Below, piece after piece: positions 45,501-54,559 of a stretch of 64,000 nt of DNA. The translations under genes were made by a program, and so were the position numbers. Source of the DNA: Marinirhabdus sp050859505 (GTDB taxonomy: Bacteria; Bacteroidota; Bacteroidia; Flavobacteriales; Flavobacteriaceae); contig NZ_CP193934.1 in the NCBI RefSeq assembly GCF_050859505.1, positions 1,302,001 through 1,366,000 of the forward strand, in the 5' to 3' direction. Every line of letters begins with the position of its first letter. Position 1 is the stretch's first letter. The notes under the pieces are model-generated. The model searched no databases. It had not been told where the DNA came from and saw only the letters and a list, made by a program, of their open reading frames with translations.

Positions 45501-48500
45501 TAACCCCGAAGCTGCAGGAGGAAACACATTACCTAACCCAGAATCAAGATGGGCAGGTATCACGAGACAACTTACCACTACAGATTTTGAGCGCTCCAAC
45601 GTAGAATTTATTCAATTTTGGGTCATGGATCCATACGTACACGATGATGCTATTAATGATGATGGTTTCTTGACCTTTAACTTAGGTAATATCTCTGAAG
45701 ATATCTTGAAGGATGGTAGAAAACAATATGAAAACGGACTGCCTCAAGACGGGGGAACTCTTAACACCACGCCAACCGCTTGGGGTAAAGTGCCTACAAA
45801 TCAATCGTTAGTATATACTTTTGATACACAAGGACAGGAACGAGTAAATCAAGATATTGGACTGGATGGTATTTCGGATGCCACTGAAGGAGCTATGTTT
45901 CCATCCTTTTCAGGATTGCCAGATCCAGCGGGTGATAATTACGAGTATTTCTTACAAGCTCAAGGCGATATCTTAAGTCGGTATTTACAATATAATGGTA
46001 CAGAAGGTAACTCCCCAGAAAACGTAACAGACACCAACAGAGGAAGCACAGCACAACCAGATGTAGAGGACATAAACCGTGATAATACCATGAACACGGT
46101 AGATAGTTATTATGAATACCGTGTTCCTATTTATCGTGGAATGAGTGTAGAAAATAACACCAGTCTTAACGGAGGTGAGCAAGATTTTATTACAGATGTT
46201 CGCGAGATAGAAGTAACTACTCAGGACAACAACGTTATTCCAGTGCGTTGGGTACAGTTTAAAGTGCCAATTAGCCAGCCAGATGAAGCGGTAAATGGTA
46301 TTTCAGACTTTAGATCTATACGTTTTATGCGTATGTATATGTCTCAGTTTAATCAGAACACGGTATTGCGTCTTGGAACCTTAGAATTGGTTAGAGGAGA
46401 TTATAGAAGGTTTACGGAAACATTAGATATTACTAACGAAGATCCGGATCTGGACGATACTGTTTTTGAAAATGAAGCAGTGAATATTGAAGAAAATGAC
46501 CAAAGAACACCAATTCCTTATGTATTACCTCCAGGAGTTTTCCGTGAAGAACTAAACAACAACAACAACTTAATTCGTCAAAACGAACAATCAATAGCCT
46601 TGCGGGTTTGTGGTTTAGAAAATAATGATGGTCGTGGTGTGTACAAGAATTTTAATGTAGACATGCGTCAATATGAAAATCTGGAGATGTTTATTCACGC
46701 AGAATCACTGGAGAATCAAACACTTCTTTCAGACGGTGACATGACTGCTTTTATACGTTTAGGAAACGATTTAACACAGAACTTTTATGAAATTCAAATT
46801 CCGTTGAATCCTACCTCATTTGGTTCCTCTTCTGCGGAACAAGTGTGGCCTATAGAAAACCGTTTGCGACTTCCTTTGCGATTGCTGCAGGATTTAAAGA
46901 CACGTGTCTTGGGAGACCCTACTATAGACCCAACCGAAACTACCTTTATTTCACAGTCTGAGCTTGATGAAAGTACCATTGGTTCGGAGAATGAATTATT
47001 ATTAGGTATAAAAGGGAATCCAAGTTTTGGAAACGTGCGTATTATTATGTTAGGATTACGTAATAATTCTGGACAGGAAATATGTGGAGAAGCCTGGTTT
47101 AACGAGTTACGTCTTTCAGAATTGAAAAATCAAGGTGGATGGGCTGCAGTGGCGAGTATGGATGCTAACCTAGCAGATTTCGCAACCGTGAGCGCTACGG
47201 GTAGAAGAAGTACGGTTGGTTTTGGATCTATTGAACAAGGACCTAACCAAAGAAGTCGTGAAGATTTACAACAGTACGATGTAGTTACAAACATAAATCT
47301 GGGGCAAATGTTGCCGAAAGATTGGGGAGTACAATTACCTTTTAACTACGGAAGGTCTGAAGAATTAATTACCCCACAATACGATCCGGAATTTCAGGAT
47401 ATTGAACTGGATGCACGATTAGATAATACCGAGGATCAAGCAGAGAAAGACCAAATTAAGGAACAATCTGTAGATTACACTAAGCGCCAAAGTGTTAATT
47501 TTATTGGTGTGCGAAAGGATAGAACTGGGGATAAAAAACCTAAGCCTTGGGATGTAGAAAACTTAACTTTTTCAGTTACGTATAACCAAGAAGATCATCA
47601 TGATTTTGAAATTGAAGATGCCTTGGAACAAAACGTACGTTTAGGAGGAACCTATAATTATTCTTTCAATCAAAAAGCATACGAGCCTTTTAAGAAAAAC
47701 GATTCATTATTTACAGGAAAATATTGGCAGTTTCTTAAAGATTTCAATGTAAATTACTTGCCTACCAGTTTGGCGGTAAGCTCTAATATTACGAGACAAT
47801 ACAATGAGCAAAAGTTTAGAGAATTAAATCTTATACCTGGCAATATTGGTTTACCAACACTGTATCAGCGTAACTTCTTATTCGACTGGCAGTATACCAT
47901 TAATTATAATCTAACTAAGTCGTTACGCGCTAATTTTACAACATCCAATAACAGGATAGTCACTAATTATATTGACGACGTAGGTTTTGCAGACAATACA
48001 ATAGGTGTTTGGGATGGTTTCTTCGATATTGGAGATCCTAATCAGCACTTTCAATCGCTACAAGTAAATTACGATTTACCATTTGATAAATTTCCTTTCT
48101 TGAAATTTATCCGGGCTACGTATTCTTATACAGGAGATTTCCAATGGCAAGACGGTAGTGATCTTTTTAACAATATAGAAATACCATTGTCTAATGGGAC
48201 TGTAGAAACCTTCAATTTAGGAAATTCCATTCAGAATGCGCAAACGCATAGGATTAATTCTTCTTTGGATATGAATGCTTTTTATCGCTATGTAGGTCTT
48301 ACAAAAATTAAAAAATCTAGAGGCACTAATAACGCTGGTGGTGGCTCTGGTGGTGGTTCAGGAGATAATGGTGGACGTTTAGACAAAGGGGGTGCCGCAA
48401 AAGGAAAAGGAGATAATAGTGAAAAAGGTCTAGAAGAAAATGCTACAGCAAAGGGCGGTACTTCAAAACTTAGTGGTGCAGGCAATACTGGAGCGGGTGG

Positions 48501-49896
48501 TGCCGGAGCGGGTGCTGCCGGAAGTAGTTCTCTGGGTGTTGGAGAGAAAGCTGCAAATACACTTATAGGCCTAGCGACCAGCATCAAGAAAATTGCATTA
48601 AACTACCAAGAAAATCAAGGTATATTTTTACCAGGATACACACCATCTATTGGTTTTATTGGAACTCTAAAACCGTCGGCTGGATTTACATTTGGTAGCC
48701 AGGCCGAGATTAGAGAAAGAGCTGCAAGAATGGGCTGGTTAACATTATATCCAGAATTTAATGAACAATACACAGAGGTGGAAAGTCGCCAGTTGGATGC
48801 TCAAATAAATTTAGAACCACTTGAAGATCTCAAAATAGACATTAACGGTAGCAGAATTTATTCTGAAAGCTATGCCGAAAATTATATTATTGAAAACGAT
48901 ATTTATAGGTCATTAACACCTAATACTTTCGGAAACTTTAATATTTCCACACTCCTTATTCAAACGGCATTTAGCCAGAGTGATGAAAATACATCGGCGG
49001 CGTTTAACGATTTCAGATCCAACCGCTTGATTGTAGCGAGAAGATTAGCGACAGAATTTTATGGCACCTCAAGTTTCCCAGTAGATGACGAAACTGGATA
49101 TCCAGTTGGATTTGGACCTAACAGTCAGGAAGTTCTATTGCCGTCGTTTATTTCGGCATATAGAGGAAGTGATGCTTCTAAAGAAAAAACAGGAATCTTA
49201 AGAGATATACCACTTCCAAACTGGGATATTAAGTATACAGGTTTAATGAATCTTGCCTGGTTTAAGCAACGATTTAAGCGTTTCTCTTTACAACATGGAT
49301 ACAGGGCTAGTTATACGGTAAATCAGTTTCAAACCAACCTGGATTTCGATAGCAATAACCCAACAGCAACAGATCAAGCTGGAGATTTTAAGAGTAGAGT
49401 ATTGTTGACAAACGTTAACCTTACCGAACAATTTTCACCCCTTATCCGTGTGGATTTTGAAATGAAAAATTCTGTAAAAATACTGGCAGAATATAGAAAA
49501 GACAGAGCTTTATCATTAAGTTTCGCCAATAATCTTTTAACCGAAATTCAAGGGAACGAAATTATTCTTGGATTAGGATATCGTATAAAAGATTTGCGTA
49601 TTGCATCGAATTTTGGAGGTAAAAAGACAATTTTGAAGAGCGACCTTAACTTTAAGGTAGATGTATCTAGAAGAGATAATAAAACAATTATTAGATATCT
49701 AGATATTAACAATAACCAGACAACTTCCGGACAAACTATTTATGGTTTAAATTTCTTGACAGATTATGCGTTGAGTAAAAATTTAACCGCTTTATTTTAT
49801 TTCGATTATTCTTTTTCAGAATATGCTATTTCTACAGCATTCCCACAAACAACAATCCGTTCTGGGTTTACGCTGCGATATAACTTCGGAAATTAA
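42568..49896 (+). CDS. sprA: Type IX secretion outer-membrane translocon and gliding protein SprA
   Basis: A 2442-residue outer-membrane protein that forms the very large beta-barrel channel of the type IX secretion system, needed for export of surface proteins and for gliding. The signal peptide covers about 1-32 (LFGGTQTATAQDS). The start is TTG, because no ATG lies upstream of the signal sequence after the in-frame ruvA stop. Beta modules with the core Y-x-(L/V)-N-x-x-x-G-x-(I/V) occur near 430-475 and 700-750; conserved SprA segments include SDFDGKATSYIDDFEASQTG and WAGITRQL. A Gly/Ala/Ser-rich insertion (about 1915-1990) interrupts the C-terminal part. The product ends in an aromatic strand (RSGFTLRYNFGN). 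Confidence 0.96.
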   Translation: MGAKNYDYTKVLFGLFLVLGVLFGGTQTATAQDSTATGSEMGRMDLPNPPSIQDLYTYDAVTERYIYTRTLGNFNISYPLILTPEEYQDLILKEQMKQYFKDKIDAADGRKEGSEELQKNLLPTFYVNSNFFESIFGGNTIEVIPQGTVEMDLGLLYTKQDNPSFSPRNRSNLSFDFDQRISLSLLGKVGERLQVTANYDTQSTFDFQNQIKLEYTPTEDDIIQKIEVGNVSMPLNSTLIQGAQSLFGVKAQLQFGKTTITGVFSEQKSETRSVTAEGGATITDFELFALDYDENRHFFLSHYFRDNYDRILSQYPFINSNVQITRSEVWITNRAANTQNVRNIVALQDIGEADPTNIGLPFVPGGFINKPKNSFPDNSNNDFNPFGIDDPSVPSILNNAIRDVATVGQGFGGVRVSDGVDYVTLENARRLNPNEYKLNTQLGYISLNQRLSNDEVLAVSFQFTVNGRVFQVGEFSNDGVSATGETTPFDPNNPDPDPSEDPQGLPQNLVVKLLKSNITNVQEPIWDLMMKNIYALGAFQLEQEDFRLNILYTDPSPLNYITAAPGTPEFPATALPEDVEDNVLLRVFNLDRLNFNGDPQQGGDGFFDFLPGITVDTQNGQIIFTTVEPFGEYLFDKLDNDNQGPGDYNNDITYNANQNQYVFRSLYTTTKTQAEQQDSDKNKFQLKGTYKSTGADGIPIGAFNIPQGSVTVTAGGRTLVEGVDYTVNYQLGRVQIIDPSLQNSNTPINITTENNTLFGQQTKRFTGLNVEHKFNDKFQIGATYLNLSEKPLTQKSSFNAEPINNSIFGINANYSTEVPFLTRLVNNLPNIDTDVASNISLRGEFAYLLPGAPKVSDFDGKATSYIDDFEASQTGIDVSSPLTWFLGSTPVGFGGEFGNGNLQYNYNRAKLAWYTIDPIFYSSQRPDGINDEDLSSPFTRRVFRDEIFPNQDLIQGQTQALFSLDMAYYPSQRGQYNFNPEAAGGNTLPNPESRWAGITRQLTTTDFERSNVEFIQFWVMDPYVHDDAINDDGFLTFNLGNISEDILKDGRKQYENGLPQDGGTLNTTPTAWGKVPTNQSLVYTFDTQGQERVNQDIGLDGISDATEGAMFPSFSGLPDPAGDNYEYFLQAQGDILSRYLQYNGTEGNSPENVTDTNRGSTAQPDVEDINRDNTMNTVDSYYEYRVPIYRGMSVENNTSLNGGEQDFITDVREIEVTTQDNNVIPVRWVQFKVPISQPDEAVNGISDFRSIRFMRMYMSQFNQNTVLRLGTLELVRGDYRRFTETLDITNEDPDLDDTVFENEAVNIEENDQRTPIPYVLPPGVFREELNNNNNLIRQNEQSIALRVCGLENNDGRGVYKNFNVDMRQYENLEMFIHAESLENQTLLSDGDMTAFIRLGNDLTQNFYEIQIPLNPTSFGSSSAEQVWPIENRLRLPLRLLQDLKTRVLGDPTIDPTETTFISQSELDESTIGSENELLLGIKGNPSFGNVRIIMLGLRNNSGQEICGEAWFNELRLSELKNQGGWAAVASMDANLADFATVSATGRRSTVGFGSIEQGPNQRSREDLQQYDVVTNINLGQMLPKDWGVQLPFNYGRSEELITPQYDPEFQDIELDARLDNTEDQAEKDQIKEQSVDYTKRQSVNFIGVRKDRTGDKKPKPWDVENLTFSVTYNQEDHHDFEIEDALEQNVRLGGTYNYSFNQKAYEPFKKNDSLFTGKYWQFLKDFNVNYLPTSLAVSSNITRQYNEQKFRELNLIPGNIGLPTLYQRNFLFDWQYTINYNLTKSLRANFTTSNNRIVTNYIDDVGFADNTIGVWDGFFDIGDPNQHFQSLQVNYDLPFDKFPFLKFIRATYSYTGDFQWQDGSDLFNNIEIPLSNGTVETFNLGNSIQNAQTHRINSSLDMNAFYRYVGLTKIKKSRGTNNAGGGSGGGSGDNGGRLDKGGAAKGKGDNSEKGLEENATAKGGTSKLSGAGNTGAGGAGAGAAGSSSLGVGEKAANTLIGLATSIKKIALNYQENQGIFLPGYTPSIGFIGTLKPSAGFTFGSQAEIRERAARMGWLTLYPEFNEQYTEVESRQLDAQINLEPLEDLKIDINGSRIYSESYAENYIIENDIYRSLTPNTFGNFNISTLLIQTAFSQSDENTSAAFNDFRSNRLIVARRLATEFYGTSSFPVDDETGYPVGFGPNSQEVLLPSFISAYRGSDASKEKTGILRDIPLPNWDIKYTGLMNLAWFKQRFKRFSLQHGYRASYTVNQFQTNLDFDSNNPTATDQAGDFKSRVLLTNVNLTEQFSPLIRVDFEMKNSVKILAEYRKDRALSLSFANNLLTEIQGNEIILGLGYRIKDLRIASNFGGKKTILKSDLNFKVDVSRRDNKTIIRYLDINNNQTTSGQTIYGLNFLTDYALSKNLTALFYFDYSFSEYAISTAFPQTTIRSGFTLRYNFGN

Positions 49897-49934
49897 CCAA
49901 CAATAACAACAAGAAGTAAAAATTTTAAATTATT

Positions 49935-50315
49935 ATGAATGTACCTTCCAACCTAAAATATACAAAAGACCACGAATGGATTAGCATAGATGGCGACGTG
50001 GCCACAGTGGGTATTACAGATTTTGCACAAGGAGAACTGGGCGATATCGTGTATGTAGAAGTAGAAACGCTAAATGACACCCTGGATAAAGATGAGGTTT
50101 TTGGAACCGTAGAAGCTGTAAAGACAGTTTCAGATCTTTTTCTACCACTTTCCGGAGAAATAGTAGCTTTTAATGACTCTTTGGAGTCGGAGCCAGAAAA
50201 AGTAAATTCAGACCCATATGGCGAAGGATGGATGGTAAAGATTAAGATTTCTAATCCCGATGAAATAGCAGACCTTTTAACCGATGCGGCCTATAAAGAA
50301 GTTATTGGCGCCTAA
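49935..50315 (+). CDS. gcvH: Glycine cleavage system H protein
   Basis: A 126-residue lipoyl carrier that shuttles the aminomethyl group between the P, T and L proteins of glycine cleavage. The lipoylated residue is Lys63 in GTVEAVKTVSDLF; the start VPSNLKYTKDHEWI and the NSDPYGEGWMVKI segment are family features. It follows sprA by 38 nt and overlaps the VanZ gene by 32 nt. The other glycine cleavage genes are not in the window; its place after sprA is a matter of conserved order rather than function. Confidence 0.96.
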   Translation: MNVPSNLKYTKDHEWISIDGDVATVGITDFAQGELGDIVYVEVETLNDTLDKDEVFGTVEAVKTVSDLFLPLSGEIVAFNDSLESEPEKVNSDPYGEGWMVKIKISNPDEIADLLTDAAYKEVIGA

Positions 50316-50682
50316 AACGCTGCTACTATTAGCACTGTGCTATACACTATTTATAAGTGTTGCATTTTTGCTCCCGGGAGGCAATATGCCTTCCACAGAG
50401 CTTCCAATAGATAAGTTTGTGCACGTAAGTATTCATGCAGGGTTATTTTTTATTTGGTCGCTTTATTTTTTCAGAAAACAAAATAATACAATAGTCACTA
50501 GAACTTTTGCTTTAGTGGCTATTTCTTGTTTGCTTTATGGCATAATAGTTGAAGCTTTGCAAGAGAAATTTGTACCTTTAAGACATTCCGATGTTTTAGA
50601 TTTGGTTGCAAATGGAGTAGGTATCCTATTGGGAGCCATTGTGTTTTACAAGGTCGCCACTAATTTTGAAAATCAAAATTGA
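50284..50682 (+). CDS. VanZ-family membrane protein
   Basis: A 132-residue polytopic membrane protein of the VanZ-like family. Four hydrophobic segments are visible (about 11-29, 47-62, 71-90 and 103-124), with the family motif DKFVHVSIHAGLFF and the end motif VPLRHSDVLDLVANGVGILLG. The first 32 nt overlap gcvH in another frame. A TTG seven codons later (50305) is an alternative start. Function is unknown; VanZ itself contributes low teicoplanin resistance in enterococci, but that does not transfer to Bacteroidota. Confidence 0.85.
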   Translation: MRPIKKLLAPKTLLLLALCYTLFISVAFLLPGGNMPSTELPIDKFVHVSIHAGLFFIWSLYFFRKQNNTIVTRTFALVAISCLLYGIIVEALQEKFVPLRHSDVLDLVANGVGILLGAIVFYKVATNFENQN

Positions 50683-50742
50683 TATTTCCTTTTAAAGTAC
50701 AGGATTATTTCTTTAAATTAGCAACAATTAAACACTTCGATT

Positions 50743-51465
50743 ATGGAACAAAAGAAAAACCCAAAAGCAGACATGACACAATGGAGCTCGATCTTCTTGT
50801 TATTTGGTCTTGCATTTATGCTTTTTGTAGCTTGGCAAGCAATAGAATGGAAAACTTACGATAACAGTGGCCTGGCTTCAGACCAGTTAAATCTTGGTGA
50901 CCAATTAGAAGAGGATATTCCAATTACACAACAATTAACCCCACCACCACCACCACCACCGCCACCACCAGCTCCAGAAATTATTGAAGTGGTCGAGGAT
51001 GATGTAGAGGTAGAAGAAGTAATTCTTAAGTCTACGGAGGTTGATCAAAAAGAAGTGATTGCAGAAATTGAAGAAATTGAAGAAATAGTTGATGAAGTAA
51101 TTGAAGATGTACCTTTTGCTATAATTGAAAATGTACCCGTGTATCCAGGTTGTGAGAACGCTGGAAACAATGAAGCAAAGAAAAAATGTATGTCTGAAAA
51201 AATTCAAAAATTTGTTCAGAAAAAATTTGATACAGATTTAGCGAGCGATTTAGGACTTGATGGTAGACAGCGTATTTCTGTTCAGTTTAAGATTGATAAC
51301 AAAGGAAACGTAGTAGACGTTCGTGCAAGAGCACCACACCCCAAGCTAGAAGCTGAAGCTATAAATGTAGTGCAGTCACTACCCAAAATGACTCCAGGAA
51401 TGCAACGAGGTAAGGCAGTAGGTGTAATCTATGCACTCCCTATTTTGTTCCAGGTAGAAAATTAA
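50743..51465 (+). CDS. tonB: TonB-family energy transducer
   Basis: A 240-residue inner-membrane protein. One helix (about 16-34) is followed by a run of ten prolines (67-76), a long acidic Glu/Val/Ile region (about 80-125) and a C-terminal TonB-type domain (about 128-240) with the features VPVYPGCE, a second Cys 12 residues on, FKIDNKGNVVDVRARAPH and the final LPILFQVEN. It would couple the proton-motive force to outer-membrane receptors. ExbB/ExbD are not encoded here. A closely related gene follows. Confidence 0.9.
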   Translation: MEQKKNPKADMTQWSSIFLLFGLAFMLFVAWQAIEWKTYDNSGLASDQLNLGDQLEEDIPITQQLTPPPPPPPPPPAPEIIEVVEDDVEVEEVILKSTEVDQKEVIAEIEEIEEIVDEVIEDVPFAIIENVPVYPGCENAGNNEAKKKCMSEKIQKFVQKKFDTDLASDLGLDGRQRISVQFKIDNKGNVVDVRARAPHPKLEAEAINVVQSLPKMTPGMQRGKAVGVIYALPILFQVEN

Positions 51466-51486
51466 ATAGTACCTATATACAATAGT

Positions 51487-51519
51487 AAATCCCACTTCTT
51501 TTGAAGTGGGATTTTTTTT
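51487..51519 (+). terminator. Rho-independent terminator after tonB
   Basis: AAATCCCACTTC pairs with GAAGTGGGATTT around TTTT and is followed by a T-run. It lies inside a longer in-frame reading of the next gene, which supports that gene's start at 51567. Confidence 0.85.
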
Positions 51520-51566
51520 GGCATAACAGTTGTTTTATACCTATTATAACTTCTAAATATACTAGT

Positions 51567-52367
51567 ATGAAACGCTCAAGTAATGTGTGTGGTGCCACTA
51601 CAAAAGTACCAAGTAAAAGAGCTGTAAAAAAGCAAATCAACATTAGCTGGAACTCTAGCATCTTCTTTCAGGTAGGTCTTATTGTGAGTCTTTTAGCTGC
51701 TTTTTTTGTTATGGAGCTAGAAATTGGAACGGCGCCAAATGTTGCCGTAACTCACGATGACGTACTTTGGGAAACCATCCCAGTAATTACGTATACTGTA
51801 CTAAAAGATATTGTAGAAACTCCAAAGGAGCAGCCTAAAAAAGAAGTTTCACGAGAAATTAAAAAAGTAGTACCCACTATTGCTTCACAAACATTTGTGG
51901 CTGTAGAAAATACTATAGTAACTATTGAGGCGAAAATAGCAGACACTGAAACTCCAGTGGTAGTTCCTCCTGTTACAGATGTGGCTACAGATAAAGTGCC
52001 TCCTGCAACCACCACCATCTTAGGCGTAGAACACGTTCCTGTATTTCCTGGATGTGAAGGAGTTATTGGCAACGAGGCAAAGATAGATTGTATGTCTTCA
52101 AAGATTAAAGCTTTTATAGGGAAACGTTTTAAAACTGAAAATTTCGATTATTTTGAGCCAGGGAGTGTGCAAACTATACGAGCTTTTTTTACAATAGATT
52201 CCAACGGGACTATTGTTGAAATTCAGGCAAGAGCAAAAGATAAAAACCTGGAAGCCGAAGCAAAAAGGGTAATAGCAAAACTCCCTTTAATGCAACCTGG
52301 TCGTCAGGGGGATACTCCGGTAAATGTTACCTATGCGGTTCCTATACATTTTCAAGTACGTAATTAA
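51567..52367 (+). CDS. Second TonB-family protein, paralogue of its neighbour
   Basis: A 266-residue inner-membrane protein with the start MKRSSNVCGATTK, a membrane helix (about 34-53), a long Thr/Val/Lys/Glu-rich periplasmic stretch without the polyproline run of its neighbour, and the same C-terminal domain (about 155-266): VPVFPGCE, a second Cys 12 residues later, FTIDSNGTIVEIQARAKD and final VPIHFQVRN. It is clearly a tandem duplicate that kept the domain but changed the linker. It lies between a terminator and remB. Whether it energises a particular receptor or serves RemB is unknown. Confidence 0.88.
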   Translation: MKRSSNVCGATTKVPSKRAVKKQINISWNSSIFFQVGLIVSLLAAFFVMELEIGTAPNVAVTHDDVLWETIPVITYTVLKDIVETPKEQPKKEVSREIKKVVPTIASQTFVAVENTIVTIEAKIADTETPVVVPPVTDVATDKVPPATTTILGVEHVPVFPGCEGVIGNEAKIDCMSSKIKAFIGKRFKTENFDYFEPGSVQTIRAFFTIDSNGTIVEIQARAKDKNLEAEAKRVIAKLPLMQPGRQGDTPVNVTYAVPIHFQVRN

Positions 52368-52375
52368 TAAAGATC

Positions 52376-52407
52376 CCGCCTTTTAAAGGCGGGTTTCCTT
52401 TTTTTTG
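52376..52407 (+). terminator. Rho-independent terminator
   Basis: CCCGCCTTT pairs with AAAGGCGGG around one T; the T-rich tail after it reads TTTCC and then a run of Ts. It separates the second TonB gene from remB. Confidence 0.85.
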
Positions 52408-52454
52408 GACATTTCAAAAAAGCGTATCTTTCGGCCTAATTAAACCGTTGCCTA

Positions 52455-54554
52455 ATGAAGAACGTTGCTTTCCTTCTGGTTGTGTTCGCTTATATAAACA
52501 TACATGCCCAGCAATCCAATAGTTTCGAAAAATATCCTGTCTTTCCGGAATGTGCCACAGTGGAAATAGGAGCACTAGAAAACTGTTTTAACACAACCTT
52601 TCAACAATATCTATTCGAAAATTTTAAAGTGCCACAGGTAGTTTCCGAAGAAAATTATTCTGGTTCCATGACTATTTTTTTTGAAGTGGATAAAGAAGGA
52701 TCTTTTAAGTTATTATATACAGATGCTATTTATAAAGAACTGAAAGCAGAAGCCCAACGCGTTTTTGAAAATCTTCCAAAAATAACCCCGGCCACTTATA
52801 ATGGAAAGCCAACCTATGTTCAGTTCACGTTGCCCATAGCGATACCCTTAAAAGCACCTGGCATAGGTGTCGTTGCTGCTAAAGATGTTGAAAAAACTAC
52901 TTCAGATGAAAAAATAGTAACGTTAAAAAATGAATATGAAGACATAGAAAAATTCACATATGCTAATGAAGAATATGTAAGCAATATAAATATCCCTTTA
53001 TCTCACCATACGTATAGCCTTTTTGACCCTGCTTTGAACAGGGTGGGGCAAAACAATCATACGGCTCAGAAACCTTATATTTATTCTGAAGTTAATAAAT
53101 ATTACAATTTTGAAGCTGAAAATGCCAAATTATTGAAAAATAAAAGCTCTTGGTTTGGCCGGAAGCTTTGGAACGAACACATGGTGCAGGTAAAAACAAA
53201 AGATTTTTGGTTCACCTTAGATCCTGGAGTAGACCTTCAAGTAGGAAAAGATACAGATGCAGATATCGACACCTACAACAACACACGTTTGGTGTATGCA
53301 CAAGGAGGGATAGGGAAAGAATTCAACTTTTTTGCCGTAGTGTATGAAAGTCAAGGAAGATTTGCAGACTACTACAATAGGTTTGCAGAAGCCAATAAAC
53401 CAGATGGTGGAAACCCAGCAATTATTCCTGGACGTGGCATTGCAAAAAGGTTTAAGGAAGATTCGTATGATTATCCTGTAGCCACTGGACATATATCGTA
53501 TACGCCTAGTAAGTGGTTTAATTTTCAGTTAGGGCACGGCAAAATATTTTTGGGGGATGGGTATAGATCGTTATTGTTAAGTGATAACGCAACACCGTAT
53601 CCATTTTTTAAAATAAACACAAATATCTGGAAGCTCAAATACACAAATACATGGATGAGCCTTCGGGATGTGCGGCCGGAAGCAACCGAGGATCGTACTT
53701 TCAGAACTAAGTTTGTCGCAAACCATTACTTAAGTTATAATGTTACAAAACGCTTAAACATTGGTTTGTTTGAGAGTGTAATTTGGGATAATAGAAATGA
53801 TCGTGGTTTTGATCTAAACTATATAAATCCTGTAATTTTTTATCGTGCGATAGAGTTTTCTACAGGATCGCGAACGGGTAATGCGCTTATAGGCTTAACT
53901 GCCAAGTATAAATTTACAGATCGGGTAAATGTTTATTCTCAAGTTATTATTGACGAATTTTCTTCAGGAGATGTTTTTGGAGGAGAAAAAAGCTGGAAAA
54001 ATAAATTAGGATATCAAATAGGTGCCAAGTATTATGATGCCTTTAGTGTAGACGGATTGTACCTGCAAGCCGAATATAATCGCATTCGTCCATATACCTA
54101 TTCTCATAATACCGTTGTGCTTAACTACGGGCATAACAATCAATCATTAGCTCATACTTTGGGTGCTAACATTTCAGAATTTATTGCGATTGCTAGGTAC
54201 CAAAAAGGTCGCTGGTTTGGTGATGCAAAAGTAATACTTGCAAAGCGCGGGTTAGAATTTGAACCCCCAGGGGATGGTGTCGATTATTATGGGGGGAGTA
54301 TCTATGGAGATGAGGAAAACCGGCCTTTTAATACTGGTGTAGAAATTGGGCAAGGAAATACTACAGATTTCTTCCATACAGAGCTACAAGCGGGCTATTT
54401 AATTAATCCGGCAACAAACCTAAAGATATACGGAAGTGTAATTTTTAGAGATTTTAAACCTCTAGAAAATACGGCTACTGTATTTGAAAATCAAACCACT
54501 TGGGTGAATTTTGGTATTAGAACCGATTTGTTCAATTGGTATTACGATTTCTAG
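52455..54554 (+). CDS. remB: RemB-like gliding motility outer-membrane protein with TonB-type N-terminal domain
   Basis: A 699-residue exported protein with a signal peptide ending near residue 19 (YINIHAQQ). The first domain (about 25-135) has the same pattern as the C-termini of the two TonB proteins upstream: YPVFPECA, a second Cys 11 residues later, FFEVDKEGSFKLLYTDA and FTLPIAIPL. The remainder (about 200-699) is beta-rich with conserved segments such as PSKWFNFQLGHGKIFLGDGYRSLLLSD, like capsule-assembly Wzi barrels. RemB is a motility protein of Flavobacterium johnsoniae, where it also lies a few genes after sprA as I recall. Its exact task is unknown. Confidence 0.85.
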   Translation: MKNVAFLLVVFAYINIHAQQSNSFEKYPVFPECATVEIGALENCFNTTFQQYLFENFKVPQVVSEENYSGSMTIFFEVDKEGSFKLLYTDAIYKELKAEAQRVFENLPKITPATYNGKPTYVQFTLPIAIPLKAPGIGVVAAKDVEKTTSDEKIVTLKNEYEDIEKFTYANEEYVSNINIPLSHHTYSLFDPALNRVGQNNHTAQKPYIYSEVNKYYNFEAENAKLLKNKSSWFGRKLWNEHMVQVKTKDFWFTLDPGVDLQVGKDTDADIDTYNNTRLVYAQGGIGKEFNFFAVVYESQGRFADYYNRFAEANKPDGGNPAIIPGRGIAKRFKEDSYDYPVATGHISYTPSKWFNFQLGHGKIFLGDGYRSLLLSDNATPYPFFKINTNIWKLKYTNTWMSLRDVRPEATEDRTFRTKFVANHYLSYNVTKRLNIGLFESVIWDNRNDRGFDLNYINPVIFYRAIEFSTGSRTGNALIGLTAKYKFTDRVNVYSQVIIDEFSSGDVFGGEKSWKNKLGYQIGAKYYDAFSVDGLYLQAEYNRIRPYTYSHNTVVLNYGHNNQSLAHTLGANISEFIAIARYQKGRWFGDAKVILAKRGLEFEPPGDGVDYYGGSIYGDEENRPFNTGVEIGQGNTTDFFHTELQAGYLINPATNLKIYGSVIFRDFKPLENTATVFENQTTWVNFGIRTDLFNWYYDF

Positions 54555-54559
54555 AAAGA

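Noticed and set aside
51501..51566. Longer N-terminus for the second TonB gene
   Set aside because: The added stretch contains a rho-independent terminator, so it cannot be part of the coding region.
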